Assembly: GCF_018402695.1 (NCBI RefSeq)
Contig: NZ_JAGYIM010000024.1
Span: forward strand, 400,772-464,771
DNA length: 64,000 nt
Direction: 5' to 3'
Origin: Arsukibacterium sp.
GTDB lineage: Bacteria > Pseudomonadota > Gammaproteobacteria > Enterobacterales > Alteromonadaceae
The notes under the pieces were generated by a model. It was not told the DNA's origin, did not search any database, and saw only the letters and a program-made list of their open reading frames with translations. Positions 45,548 to 53,924 of this stretch are shown one piece after another (position 1 is the first letter of the stretch; each line of letters opens with the position of its first letter). Position numbers and translations under genes: made by a program.

Positions 45548-46141
45548 ATGACAATGCTTTGCCGCAAGCCACGTAGCCTGGCTATATTTATCCGTACGCT
45601 GATACCGTACCTGATTATTGGTTTTACCTTAAATGTGCAACTGTTGCATGCCGCACCCGGCGCACATGGCCCGGATGGTGAGCATCTGACCACCGAGACC
45701 AGTCAACAGTTATCGCTGTTGCCACGCTTTGAGGCCTTTAGTGACGTATTTGAAGTAGTCGGAGAGCTACAGCCGCATGCGTTGGTGTTGCATCTGCATG
45801 ATTATCAAACCAACCGCCCGCTGGCTAATGCGCAAATAGAACTTGAAACAGCCAGTCTGAGCAGCAGCGCCAACTTCATTGCAAATAAAAATCACTATGT
45901 GATTGACGACCCCGCGCTACTGGCTGGTTTGCAGCAACACGGCCTTCATGAAATTATCCTGACCATCATAAGTGATGACAATGCTGATTTGCTAACAGCC
46001 AGCCTTGATCGCTCTGCTGTAACCAATGATGGCCACGGACCAGAAGATCATCATGGTCACTTTCCCTGGTGGAGCTTGCCTGTGGGCGCGCTGCTGTTTG
46101 TCGCCGGTGTGCTGGTTGGTCGTCGCGGAGCTGCCAAATGA
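45548..46141 (+). CDS. Periplasmic/membrane-anchored protein of the metal efflux operon
   Basis: The 197-aa protein has an N-terminal signal-anchor segment (residues about 11-37), then AAPGAHGPDGEHLT, which is repeated exactly in the adaptor gene that follows. The middle resembles a small beta-rich domain (FEVVGELQPHALVLHLHDYQTNRPLANAQIELE). A His-rich patch, DGHGPEDHHGHF, lies just before a C-terminal membrane helix (WSLPVGALLFVAGVLVGRR). It probably binds metal and helps the efflux pump. Its stop overlaps the adaptor start (ATGA). Confidence 0.7.
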   Translation: MTMLCRKPRSLAIFIRTLIPYLIIGFTLNVQLLHAAPGAHGPDGEHLTTETSQQLSLLPRFEAFSDVFEVVGELQPHALVLHLHDYQTNRPLANAQIELETASLSSSANFIANKNHYVIDDPALLAGLQQHGLHEIILTIISDDNADLLTASLDRSAVTNDGHGPEDHHGHFPWWSLPVGALLFVAGVLVGRRGAAK

Positions 46142-47280
46142 ACAAAATAACAGTCATTTTAACTATCGCATTAATGTTTGGCGGCGTGACGCTGGGCAGC
46201 AGCTTACCAGCAGTTGCCGCACCTGGTGCACACGGACCTGATGGCGAACATTTAACCGAAGCAGCGCCAAGCCAGGGCAATAGTTTAGGCCGCCAGACTG
46301 ATGGCTCAGTGCAAATGCCGATGGCAGCTCAGCGTCAGCTCGGCATTTTAACGCAGATGGCGCAAAGCAGTACCACAGCAGAGTATGTGCAACTGGACGC
46401 TGTAGTGCGGCATCATCCGTCAGGTAGGGCTGTGGTGCAACCAAGCAGTGACGGCAGGCTGGATTCCGGGCCTAACGGTTTACCGGTTTCTGGTCAGCTG
46501 GTGCAGGCGGGTGAAGTGCTGGGGTATATCCGCTATCAGGACACGGCATATGAGCTAGCCAGCCAAAACAGCGAGCTTATTGCCTTGCGCACTGATGCTG
46601 AGCAAGTGTTGAGGGATATACGGCGACTGGAAGCGCTGGGCGATTTAGCCCCTAAGCAGCAACTTGAGCAATTGCAAACCCAACGGCAACGCTTACTGCA
46701 ACAAGAACAACTGCTACAGCAGGGTTTGGAAAAGCCCGAGGCATTGCTGGCACCCATGTCCGGTATCGTGCACAGCGAAAATATCAGTCGCGGCCAGTGG
46801 CTGGAGGCGGGCACCACCGTGTTTGAAATCATTGACCCGACAAAACTGATGATTGAAGCGGCAACAGCTAATCCCCGTTTATTGCCAGATATTGATACTG
46901 CTGTTGTTGAGCATGCACCTGAAATCAGCCTGCGTTTTGCCGGCCACGGTGCACGGTTAAAACAAGGCCAAATTCCGCTGTATTTTGAGCCTGTTATGGT
47001 TGCCGGCGCCGCTAGCGTGCCGCTGATCCTAGAGCAACCTGTGCGACTGCGAGCAAAGCTAAAGCAACAACAGCAAGGCATTGTATTACCGGCGCAGGCA
47101 GTGGTGCGAAATAGCGCCAATCTGGCGGTGGTGTGGATAAAGCTATCGGCAGAGCGCTTTTTGCCGCAGCCAGTGCAATATAGGGTGCTGGACCCGGAGC
47201 GGGTGCTGATCCAGCAGGGGCTCGGGGTCGATAATCGCGTGGTAGTGCAGGGCGCTTCCTTACTTAATCAAGTGCGTTAG
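46138..47280 (+). CDS. RND efflux periplasmic adaptor subunit (CzcB/CusB type)
   Basis: The 380-aa precursor begins with a signal peptide (MNKITVILTIALMFGGVTLGSSLPAVA) followed at once by APGAHGPDGEHLT. It has the adaptor layout: a split lipoyl/barrel-sandwich region (GLPVSGQLVQAGEVLGYI and LLAPMSGIVHSENISRGQWLEAGTTVFEI), a helical hairpin with long Gln/Leu-rich heptads (residues about 145-200), then a beta-barrel and a membrane-proximal domain. It bridges the inner-membrane pump and an outer-membrane channel. The start overlaps the previous gene's stop by 4 bp, and the pump gene follows after 12 bp. Confidence 0.88.
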   Translation: MNKITVILTIALMFGGVTLGSSLPAVAAPGAHGPDGEHLTEAAPSQGNSLGRQTDGSVQMPMAAQRQLGILTQMAQSSTTAEYVQLDAVVRHHPSGRAVVQPSSDGRLDSGPNGLPVSGQLVQAGEVLGYIRYQDTAYELASQNSELIALRTDAEQVLRDIRRLEALGDLAPKQQLEQLQTQRQRLLQQEQLLQQGLEKPEALLAPMSGIVHSENISRGQWLEAGTTVFEIIDPTKLMIEAATANPRLLPDIDTAVVEHAPEISLRFAGHGARLKQGQIPLYFEPVMVAGAASVPLILEQPVRLRAKLKQQQQGIVLPAQAVVRNSANLAVVWIKLSAERFLPQPVQYRVLDPERVLIQQGLGVDNRVVVQGASLLNQVR

Positions 47281-47292
47281 GGAGCCATAACT

Positions 47293-50200
47293 ATGTTTAC
47301 TGCGTTGGTTCGAGCCAGTTTACGGCATCGTATTTTTGTTATTGCCACTGCGCTGATGCTGATGTGCTATGGCCTCTGGCAAGCCCCGCTGCTGCCGGTT
47401 GATGTGTTTCCGGATTTAAACAAACCGGTGATTACCGTACTTACCGAAGCCGGCGGCATGGCGCCTGAAGAGGTTGAGCAGCTGGTCACTTTCCCGCTGG
47501 AAAACATGTTAAACGGCGTTACCGGCGTAACCCGTATTCGCTCGACTTCTGGTATTGGTTTGTCCATTTTATATGTTGAATTTGACTGGGATACCGACAT
47601 TTATCGCAATCGCCAGCTGGTAGCCGAACGGCTTAGTCTGGCTAGTGCGCAATTGCCGCCCAGTGTAGTGCCAACAATGGGGCCTGTTTCCTCTATTATG
47701 GGGGAGATTATGTTGTTGGCGTTGCCTTTGTCTGCCGAAGGCGGGGCTACCCCGATGCAGGCCAGAGAGTATGCCGATTTTGTGTTAAGGCCACGTTTAC
47801 TTGCTCTGGCCGGTGTTTCCCAGGTTATTGCCATTGGTGGTGAAGTACGCCAGCTGCGGGTCGAGCCGGATACCCTGAAATTACGCCAGCTGGGGGTAAG
47901 CCTTGAGCAGTTACAACGGGCATTGACTGATTTTGCTGCCAATAAAGGTGGTGGCTTTGTCGACTTGGGTAACCGGGAATATTTGATCCGCCATCTTGGC
48001 CGAACCCAAAGCCTGGACGATCTGCGTCAGCTTGCAATCAGCTGGCATGATGGGCTACCGGTAAAGCTGGCGCAGGTAGCGGATGTTAACTACGGCGCTG
48101 CGGTCAAACGCGGCGATGGTGGTTTTAATGCGATGCCGGCGGTGATTGTCAATGTCCAAAAACAACCCGGTGCCGATACAGTGCAGCTGACAGAAGCGAT
48201 AGAGCACGCACTTAACGAAATGAGTGCGGCGCTACCAGCGGGTTTAGCCGCACCACAGGTGTTGTTCCGTCAGGCGGACTTTATTACCGCATCTGTTGCT
48301 AATGTTACTGAAGCATTGCGCGATGGTACCATTATGGTGGTACTTATTTTATTTATTTTCCTGTTATCTGTCCGCACCACGTTGATTTCACTGCTGGCTA
48401 TACCGCTGTCGTTAGCGGTAACTATGCTGGTATTTCAATGGTTGGGGTTATCCATTAACGTGATGACCCTGGGCGGGTTAGCCATTGCTATTGGTGAACT
48501 GGTTGATGATTCGGTGGTGGATGTAGAAAACATTTTGCGCCGCTTAAAGCAGAATGTACAAAGTGTCTCACCTCAGCCGGTATTGCAGGTGATCTGGCGC
48601 GCCAGTGTCGAGGTGCGCTCAGGTATAGTGTACGCCACCGCTATTGTTATTCTGGTGTTTCTGCCGCTGTTTGCCTTGCCGGGCATTGAAGGCCGGCTGT
48701 TTTCACCACTGGGTATCGCCTACATCGTCGCTATTCTGGCATCCTTACTGGTATCAATGACCCTGACACCAGCGCTGTGTTACTACTTACTGCCGAAAAT
48801 GAAGCAATTGCAGCAGGGTGACAGTGCTTTACTTAAAATTCTGAAACGGGCCCAGCGGCGTTGGCTTAACTGGGCATTACCAAAAGCAAAGTGGCTGATT
48901 GCCACAGCCACGGCGCTAATGTTGATCATCGCCATTACCGTGGTAGCGTTGCCACGGGCCTTTTTACCGGCATTTAATGAGGGCTCCTTAGTATTGGGCG
49001 TGTTGTTTCAACCTGGTACTTCGTTGGCGCAAGCTAACCAGATGGGGCAGCTCGCAGAGTCATTATTATTAGCAGTGCCTGAAGTGCATCAGGTAGGGCG
49101 GCGCACCGGCCGGGCGGAGCTGGATGAACATGCTGAAGGGGTACATTCTTCTGAAATTGACGTTGATTTAATAGCATCAACTCGCTCCCGCGAGGAGGTA
49201 CTGGCCGAAATCCGGCAAAAACTGTCAGTTCTGCCGGCCCAGGTAGCTATTGGCCAGCCCATTTCGCACCGGCTGGACCATTTATTGTCCGGGGTAAGGG
49301 CGCAATTGGCGGTTAAAGTGTTTGGCGATGATTTGGATAGCCTGCGAATAAGTGCTGAGCAGTTGCGGCAGCAACTGGTTGAGGTGCCGGGGCTGGTAGA
49401 CGTGACAGTGGAAAAGCAGGTGTTAATCCCGCAGCTAACCGTGCGGCTGGATCAGGCTAAATTGGCGCAATATGGCCTGACACCCGGCGAAGCACTGCAG
49501 CAACTGGCAATGTTGACTGACGGCGCGCATATCACCGACATTATTGATGGCATTAAAAGATATGAGCTGATCTTACGCTTACCAGAGCAGCGACGCACGC
49601 CTGGTGAGCTGGCAAAGGTGTTATTAAATGCGCCAGCCGGCACTATACCGGTGTCGGCCGTTGCGCAAATAGAGATGCAGGATGGTCCCAATCAGGTTAA
49701 CCGGGAAAACGGCCAGCGCCGCATTGTTATCTATGCCAACAGCGAGAATGCGGATGTCAGTGAGTTACTGGCCGCAGTGCGGAGCATAGTAAGCGAAACA
49801 GAGCTGCCACAAGACAGTTTTGTCAGCATTGAAGGTCAGTTTCTGGCGCAAGAGCAGGCTATGCAGTTATTAGTGCTGTTGTCTGTGTTGTCGTTCAGCC
49901 TGATTTTTCTGGTGCTGTACGTCCGTTATCAGTCGCTGATTTTTGCCGGCATTATAATGTGTAGTTTACCGATGGCGCTGACCGGTGCTGTGGTTGCAAT
50001 GTGGCTGACTAATACCCCGCTTTCGGTGGCCTCGGTGGTTGGTTTTATTACGCTTACCGGTATTGCAGCGCGCAATGGTATTTTAAAAATCAGCCATTAT
50101 CTGAATTTATGCCGGCATGAAGCTGAAGTATTTAGTCCGGCATTGGTCGCTCGCGGCGCGCAAGAGCGTTTAGCACCGGTGTTAATGACTTCGATGGTGA

Positions 50201-50400
50201 CAGCTTTTGCGCTGGTGCCGTTACTGTGGGCAGCTGATCAGCCGGGTAAAGAAATTTTACACCCGGTAGGGGTGGTGATTTTTGCCGGGCTGCTTAGCTC
50301 AACTTTGCTGGATACCTTGTTAACACCATTGTTGTATTGGTTGTTTGGTGAAAAACCAACCTGGGAATGGTTACAGCAAGCGTCAGACGAGGTGATGTAA
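47293..50400 (+). CDS. Heavy-metal RND efflux pump, CzcA/CusA family
   Basis: The 1035-aa protein has the RND layout: helix 1 at the N-terminus, two large periplasmic loops, and two six-helix bundles. The helix-4 proton-relay region reads [25 protein letters not shown] with paired acidic residues, the pattern of heavy-metal efflux pumps rather than drug pumps. [34 protein letters not shown] in the first loop is also typical of CzcA/CusA. It would export a divalent or monovalent metal cation using proton motive force. The substrate is not resolved. No outer-membrane factor gene follows. Confidence 0.93.
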   Translation: MFTALVRASLRHRIFVIATALMLMCYGLWQAPLLPVDVFPDLNKPVITVLTEAGGMAPEEVEQLVTFPLENMLNGVTGVTRIRSTSGIGLSILYVEFDWDTDIYRNRQLVAERLSLASAQLPPSVVPTMGPVSSIMGEIMLLALPLSAEGGATPMQAREYADFVLRPRLLALAGVSQVIAIGGEVRQLRVEPDTLKLRQLGVSLEQLQRALTDFAANKGGGFVDLGNREYLIRHLGRTQSLDDLRQLAISWHDGLPVKLAQVADVNYGAAVKRGDGGFNAMPAVIVNVQKQPGADTVQLTEAIEHALNEMSAALPAGLAAPQVLFRQADFITASVANVTEALRDGTIMVVLILFIFLLSVRTTLISLLAIPLSLAVTMLVFQWLGLSINVMTLGGLAIAIGELVDDSVVDVENILRRLKQNVQSVSPQPVLQVIWRASVEVRSGIVYATAIVILVFLPLFALPGIEGRLFSPLGIAYIVAILASLLVSMTLTPALCYYLLPKMKQLQQGDSALLKILKRAQRRWLNWALPKAKWLIATATALMLIIAITVVALPRAFLPAFNEGSLVLGVLFQPGTSLAQANQMGQLAESLLLAVPEVHQVGRRTGRAELDEHAEGVHSSEIDVDLIASTRSREEVLAEIRQKLSVLPAQVAIGQPISHRLDHLLSGVRAQLAVKVFGDDLDSLRISAEQLRQQLVEVPGLVDVTVEKQVLIPQLTVRLDQAKLAQYGLTPGEALQQLAMLTDGAHITDIIDGIKRYELILRLPEQRRTPGELAKVLLNAPAGTIPVSAVAQIEMQDGPNQVNRENGQRRIVIYANSENADVSELLAAVRSIVSETELPQDSFVSIEGQFLAQEQAMQLLVLLSVLSFSLIFLVLYVRYQSLIFAGIIMCSLPMALTGAVVAMWLTNTPLSVASVVGFITLTGIAARNGILKISHYLNLCRHEAEVFSPALVARGAQERLAPVLMTSMVTAFALVPLLWAADQPGKEILHPVGVVIFAGLLSSTLLDTLLTPLLYWLFGEKPTWEWLQQASDEVM

Positions 50401-50466
50401 TAGTTTTAACAGGTTTATCGACAACACCTGCTATAAGTTTGTCATTTATAAATTGAGAGATAAGGT

Positions 50467-50844
50467 ATGAACAAACAGTTAGTAATGATACTGGTAATGG
50501 TTGGCACCATGGCGTTGTTGTCTCCTCAAGCACTTAGCCATAGCGATGCTAAGCCGCAGCATGGTGGTGTGGTGCACAGCAAATACGATCTTAACTTTGA
50601 GCTGGTGCGTGCATCGGATAGCGTCAGCTTATACCTTGATGATCACGGTGAGCCAGTTGCTACAACGGATATAACCGGCCAGCTCATGATATTGGCTGGT
50701 GGTAAAAAAACAGCAGCGGCACTGAGCTCTGCCGGGGCAGGCAAACTTGTAGCTTCAGGTGTGCAAATTCCGGATGGCGCCAAAGTAGTGGTTACGTTGA
50801 CTGACAAAAATAAGAACGTTATGACAGTGCGTTACAGCTTTTAA
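50467..50844 (+). CDS. Small periplasmic protein closing the metal efflux operon
   Basis: The 125-aa precursor has a signal peptide (MNKQLVMILVMVGTMALLSPQALS). The mature part begins HSDAKPQHGGVVHSKYDLNFELV and folds as short strands (VSLYLDDHGEPVATTDITG, ...). The HSD/QHGGVVH region could bind metal. It is 66 bp after the pump gene and before a terminator, so it is probably the last gene of the operon. I do not recognise the family with confidence; copper/silver-binding periplasmic proteins of similar size are the nearest thought. Confidence 0.7.
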   Translation: MNKQLVMILVMVGTMALLSPQALSHSDAKPQHGGVVHSKYDLNFELVRASDSVSLYLDDHGEPVATTDITGQLMILAGGKKTAAALSSAGAGKLVASGVQIPDGAKVVVTLTDKNKNVMTVRYSF

Positions 50845-50867
50845 ACGTCACGTCGCGTAATAATCGG

Positions 50868-50902
50868 GTGCGCTTTAGCAATAAAAGCGCACTTGTTATT
50901 TT
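50868..50902 (+). terminator. Terminator of the metal efflux operon
   Basis: GTGCGCTTT pairs with AAAGCGCAC around AGCAATA and is followed by the T-rich TTGTTATTTTCT. It lies 24 bp past the last operon gene. Confidence 0.75.
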
Positions 50903-50997
50903 CTATTCAGTTTTAGCTTTAAACTCAGATAAATATTCAATAATACAGCTGTTGCAACATGGCATTTTTATGACCTTGACCACCGCAAAGTAACGCA
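50903..50997 (-). pseudogene. Degenerate 3' end of an nth gene (relic A)
   Basis: On the minus strand the last residues read PCCNSCIIEYLSEFKAKTE followed by a stop, against PKCGSCIIEDLCEFKDKTD in the intact Nth at 55747. The final 51 bases match at 38 positions (about 75%) by hand, and a weaker match with small indels continues to about 50997. Only the tail survives; the upstream sequence in the open frame (to 51100) is unrelated. It lies exactly between the metal-operon terminator and the Hcp-like gene. It is a relic, not a functional gene. Confidence 0.75.
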
Positions 50998-51078
50998 TAT
51001 ACTCAATATTAGAACTTGGTAAATATAACGTTGTATGGGCAGTTAGCAGGTTCTCAACTGATAATGTTTTGGAAAAAT

Positions 51079-51131
51079 GGAGATTAAGCATAATCTCCAA
51101 TCAATACATTATCTTAAAAATATTAAGATAA
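51079..51131 (+). promoter_or_regulatory. Two perfect hairpins in the leader of the Hcp-like gene (attenuator-like)
   Basis: Hairpin 1 (51079-51098) is GGAGATTA-AGCA-TAATCTCC. Hairpin 2 (51109-51131) is TTATCTTAA-AAATA-TTAAGATAA and is followed by CTTTTT, which makes it look like a weak intrinsic terminator 21 bp before the ATG. Together they suggest a structured leader, possibly an attenuator. Confidence 0.5.
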
Positions 51132-51152
51132 CTTTTTCACAAAGGATCTGCT

Positions 51153-51683
51153 ATGAAAAAAGTAATAACGAGTTTCGCCAGCTGCCTAACACTGGTGCTG
51201 TTTAGTGTGATTTCTTTCAGTTCTGCAGCGGCTGTGGATATGTTCCTGAAGATTGAAGGAATAGAAGGTGATTCCCAAGACGCACTTCGCCCCAACAACA
51301 TCGACATACTTGCCTGGTCATGGGGTGCATCTTCGGACGCAAAGGGTAAGGGCGGCGTATCTTGTAATATTCAAGACGTATCAATTACTAAGTATGTTGA
51401 TTCATCCTCACCAGCTTTGTTGATGGGCCAACTTGAAGGAACACAGTTTGCAACTGGTCAATTGGCGGTTAGAAGAAATACTGCAACAGGGCAGTCGATA
51501 GAGTACATTGTCATTGATTTCAATAATATAAGGATTACTAGTTTATCGACAGGTGGTTCAGGTGGCGAAGATCGTTTAACTGAAAATGTATCATTCAGCT
51601 TCAGTGATGCGACATATACTTATACCCCCCAAACACAGACTGGCGCTGGCACGCCGATATCTGCAACTATTGGCGGATGTTAA
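51153..51683 (+). CDS. Exported Hcp-like (T6SS tube family) protein, orphan
   Basis: The 176-aa precursor has a classical signal peptide (MKKVITSFASCLTLVLFSVISFSSAAA) followed by an Hcp1-type fold: VDMFLKIEGIEGDSQDALRPNNIDILAWSWGAS, which is the family's opening, and later VSITKYVDSSSPALLMGQLEG and FSDATYTYTPQ. Type VI tube proteins normally have no signal peptide, and no other T6SS gene is present. Two mature cysteines, in GVSCNIQD and at the very C-terminus (IGGC), could form a disulfide. It has its own leader and terminator. It is flanked by nth relics and may be foreign; its role is unknown. Confidence 0.8.
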   Translation: MKKVITSFASCLTLVLFSVISFSSAAAVDMFLKIEGIEGDSQDALRPNNIDILAWSWGASSDAKGKGGVSCNIQDVSITKYVDSSSPALLMGQLEGTQFATGQLAVRRNTATGQSIEYIVIDFNNIRITSLSTGGSGGEDRLTENVSFSFSDATYTYTPQTQTGAGTPISATIGGC

Positions 51684-51713
51684 CTCAAAGTTTTGTATAA
51701 GTACTTCACTTTT

Positions 51714-51741
51714 AAAAAGGCGCAATTTTTTGCGCTTTTTT
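51714..51741. terminator. Terminator after the Hcp-like gene, possibly bidirectional
   Basis: GCGCAA and TTGCGC form a stem around TTTT, with AAAAAG on the left and TTTTTT on the right. A-run and T-run flanks would allow termination from both sides. Confidence 0.8.
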
Positions 51742-51783
51742 ATTGCAAAGTTTAAATGAAAGGCACAAAAACTTTAATTGACT

Positions 51784-51900
51784 CTAGCCGCTTATTTTGG
51801 CGCCACAGCGCGGTTTACGTGCTACACAGCTGTAGCGGCCGTGCAAAATAAGCCAATGGTATTTGTGTTAAACCTCGCCGATATTTTTACCCGTCAACTG
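51784..51900 (-). pseudogene. Degenerate internal/3' segment of an nth gene (relic B)
   Basis: On the minus strand a frame reads [21 protein letters not shown], against [21 protein letters not shown] in the intact Nth. A 59-base core (51801-51859) matches the intact gene at about 45 positions (about 76%) by hand. An in-frame TAA sits just upstream of HKYHW, after a GAG that aligns with the intact Glu. A TAG follows soon after the second Cys, so the last two cluster cysteines are lost. It is clearly non-functional. It lies between the Hcp-like gene and the KaiC cassette. Confidence 0.78.
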
Positions 51901-52035
51901 TTTTAACTACTCCAGACAGGGGCCACTCCGGTTGATAGTGTTCGATAGCGAACAGAATTGCCAGTCTATTGCCACTACACTGTTGGACTCGAACAGGTTT
52001 AATCCAGCCATGTACGAGGTCCATAGGTGCTTTTT

Positions 52036-52452
52036 ATGCAGATACATGATTTGCCGCTGCGACAGCTGATCATTGAATTGACCGAACCTGATGCAGAACA
52101 AATGGTGGATACCGCGATTGAGCGGTGGCAGCTGATAGCGGCCCATATGATTTCAATCCTTGGCGAAGGCGGGTTCAATTCACTTTACGAACGCAGTGTC
52201 ATCCTTACCCAGTCGACATTTCCCTGGCTGTTAAGCAGCGGATGGCAGCCAGAGGCGGATCAGCGATTTATTGCCTTAAGGGCAAGCCTGGAAAGCCAAA
52301 CCTCGGTGCTAGCCAGTGGAGCAAACGGCCTGCTACTGGCCAATTTTACTGGCATTTTGGAGTCTCTCATTGGCGCGCAGCTTACCAGCCGTATTTTTCG
52401 ATCAGCTTTGAATGAAAACGCGTCTGCTGATCGAAAAGGAGTTAAAAAATGA
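52036..52452 (+). CDS. Unrecognised 138-aa helical protein, first gene of the KaiC cassette
   Basis: No family was recognised; in particular it is not KaiB, lacking the thioredoxin-like KLYVAG pattern. It is predicted mainly helical (LRQLIIELTEPDAEQMVDTAIERWQLIAAHMI; ASGANGLLLANFTGILESLIGAQ), with no signal peptide. ATG at 52036 has AGG about 8 bases upstream; a GTG three codons earlier (52027) is an alternative. Its stop overlaps the KaiC start by 4 bp, so the two are translationally coupled. It may be an input or adaptor protein for the ATPase. Confidence 0.75.
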   Translation: MQIHDLPLRQLIIELTEPDAEQMVDTAIERWQLIAAHMISILGEGGFNSLYERSVILTQSTFPWLLSSGWQPEADQRFIALRASLESQTSVLASGANGLLLANFTGILESLIGAQLTSRIFRSALNENASADRKGVKK

Positions 52453-53924
52453 GTAAAAAAGCAACTATACGCCGCCTAAGCACAGACGTACCCGGTTTGG
52501 ACAACCTGTTGGGTGGGGGATTGCCAGAGTTTTCGTTCAATCTGATTGTCGGCCCGCCGGGCAGCGGCAAGACCACGCTCGCCCACCAAATGATGTTCTC
52601 GTTGGCCACTCCTGATACCAAAGCACTGTACTTTACCGTGCTTGGAGAACCCGCATTGAAGATGTTGCGTTATCAGCAGCAGTTTGCATTTTTTGATATC
52701 AGCAAGATTGAGGAGTCGATCCAATTCGTCAACCTATCAGCAGACCTGTTGGATGGCGCTTTTGACCGGGTTTTGTTGTACATCGCCGAAAAAATCAAAG
52801 TCTATGCGCCAAAATTTGTTTTTGTCGATTCGTTTCACTCGCTGGCGCGCTCCGCAAAAGAACATACCCAAGGTGATTTAGATCTGCCGCAGTTTGTGCA
52901 ACAACTGGGCATCCAAATGAACAGTTGGCAGGCAACCTCATTCTTGATCGGCGAATATGTATTGCCGGAGTCAGAGACCAGCCCCATCTTTGCCATGGCC
53001 GATGGCATTGTTTGTCTGTCACAGAGTTTGCATCGCAATTCACTGTTGCGAAAAATTCAGGTGATCAAAATGCGTGGCCAGGCGCAACGGTCCGGTTTAC
53101 ACACATTTCGGATTGATGATGATGGCGTGCGGATTTTCCCCCGGGCTATTGTCAAAGGCTCGATATCGACCAAGGTGGCTCCCGACATTCCCGGCTCAGA
53201 GATCCGTGTGGCGGTGGGAACGCCCGGCCTCGATGACATGCTGGGCGGCGGTTTGCCCGTAGGTTACTCGTTGCTGGTGGTAGGGCCATCGGGGTGTGGC
53301 AAATCCATATTGGCGACCCAGTTTCTCGCTGAAGGGGTACGCCGTGGGGAGTCTGGTGTTATTGCGGCTTTTGAAAAAAGTCCCAGCCAATTGTTGGGTA
53401 ATATGAAGCTGTATTCGATGGTTGAGTCGGGAGAAGTGGGCGTGATCAACACCCGCTCGCTGGATTTGTCGATTGACGAGACCTTGCATGACATGCTGAA
53501 AATGATTCAAAAAATGAAAGCAAAGCGCGTAGTCATTGACTCTTTGTCAGGATTTGAGCTGGCACTGGCACCTGAATTTAGCGAAAACTTCCGTGCATCC
53601 CTGTACCGGATGATTGCCGAACTGACCGACTTGCGTGTCACCATATTAATGACCTCGGAACTGGAAGACCGCTACACCGATTTGCGTTTCAGTCCCTTTG
53701 GCAATGCGTTTCTGGCAGACGCCATCATCATGCAACGCTACGTTGAACTCGCCGGTCAATTTAAGCGGGTCATCTCGGTTGTAAAGGTGCGCAGCAGTGC
53801 TCACAGCAAAGACATCCGACTATTTGAGATCACCGATGAAGGCATCGTCATCGGCGAAGTGTTAGCGGATTACAAAGGCATCACCACAGGTAGCCCCGGG
53901 ATCGACCGATATGACAAAGAATAA
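52449..53924 (+). CDS. KaiC-like double-domain RecA-type ATPase
   Basis: The 491-aa protein has two tandem KaiC domains. Each starts with the hallmark PGLD-LLGGGLP and has a Walker A: GPPGSGKTT (Lys41) and GPSGCGKSI (Lys285). Walker B-like strands are KFVFVDSFHSL and RVVIDSLSGFEL. The KaiC paired Glu are GE (Gly66-Glu67) in the first domain and EK (Glu309-Lys310) in the second, so only one of each pair remains. The region matching the Ser431/Thr432 autophosphorylation sites reads GNAFLADAII, with Ala420 and Phe421 there, so clock phosphorylation should be absent. AAGGAG lies 7 bases before the ATG. It overlaps the c-di-GMP gene by 14 bp. Confidence 0.9.
   Translation: MSKKATIRRLSTDVPGLDNLLGGGLPEFSFNLIVGPPGSGKTTLAHQMMFSLATPDTKALYFTVLGEPALKMLRYQQQFAFFDISKIEESIQFVNLSADLLDGAFDRVLLYIAEKIKVYAPKFVFVDSFHSLARSAKEHTQGDLDLPQFVQQLGIQMNSWQATSFLIGEYVLPESETSPIFAMADGIVCLSQSLHRNSLLRKIQVIKMRGQAQRSGLHTFRIDDDGVRIFPRAIVKGSISTKVAPDIPGSEIRVAVGTPGLDDMLGGGLPVGYSLLVVGPSGCGKSILATQFLAEGVRRGESGVIAAFEKSPSQLLGNMKLYSMVESGEVGVINTRSLDLSIDETLHDMLKMIQKMKAKRVVIDSLSGFELALAPEFSENFRASLYRMIAELTDLRVTILMTSELEDRYTDLRFSPFGNAFLADAIIMQRYVELAGQFKRVISVVKVRSSAHSKDIRLFEITDEGIVIGEVLADYKGITTGSPGIDRYDKE

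Larger units (their letters stand above)
51684..52035. other. 352-bp non-coding stretch between the Hcp-like gene and the KaiC cassette
   Basis: This stretch holds a terminator (51714-51741) and the second nth relic (51784-51900). The remaining 135 bp before 52036 should contain the promoter of the KaiC cassette, but no convincing -35/-10 pair was found. Confidence 0.5.

Noticed and set aside
45548-46141. GlyGly-CTERM substrate of the rhombosortase
   Set aside because: It has a C-terminal helix and basic tail but no Gly-Gly motif before the helix.
50903-51100. 65-codon open frame on the minus strand as a gene
   Set aside because: Only its last ~25 residues have homology, and that is to the tail of Nth; the rest is unrelated sequence without a ribosome site, so it is a relic.
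51153-51683. Part of a type VI secretion cluster
   Set aside because: The Hcp-like protein has a signal peptide and no Tss gene is present in the window.
52036-52452. KaiB homologue
   Set aside because: It is longer, helical, and lacks the KaiB thioredoxin-like N-terminal pattern.
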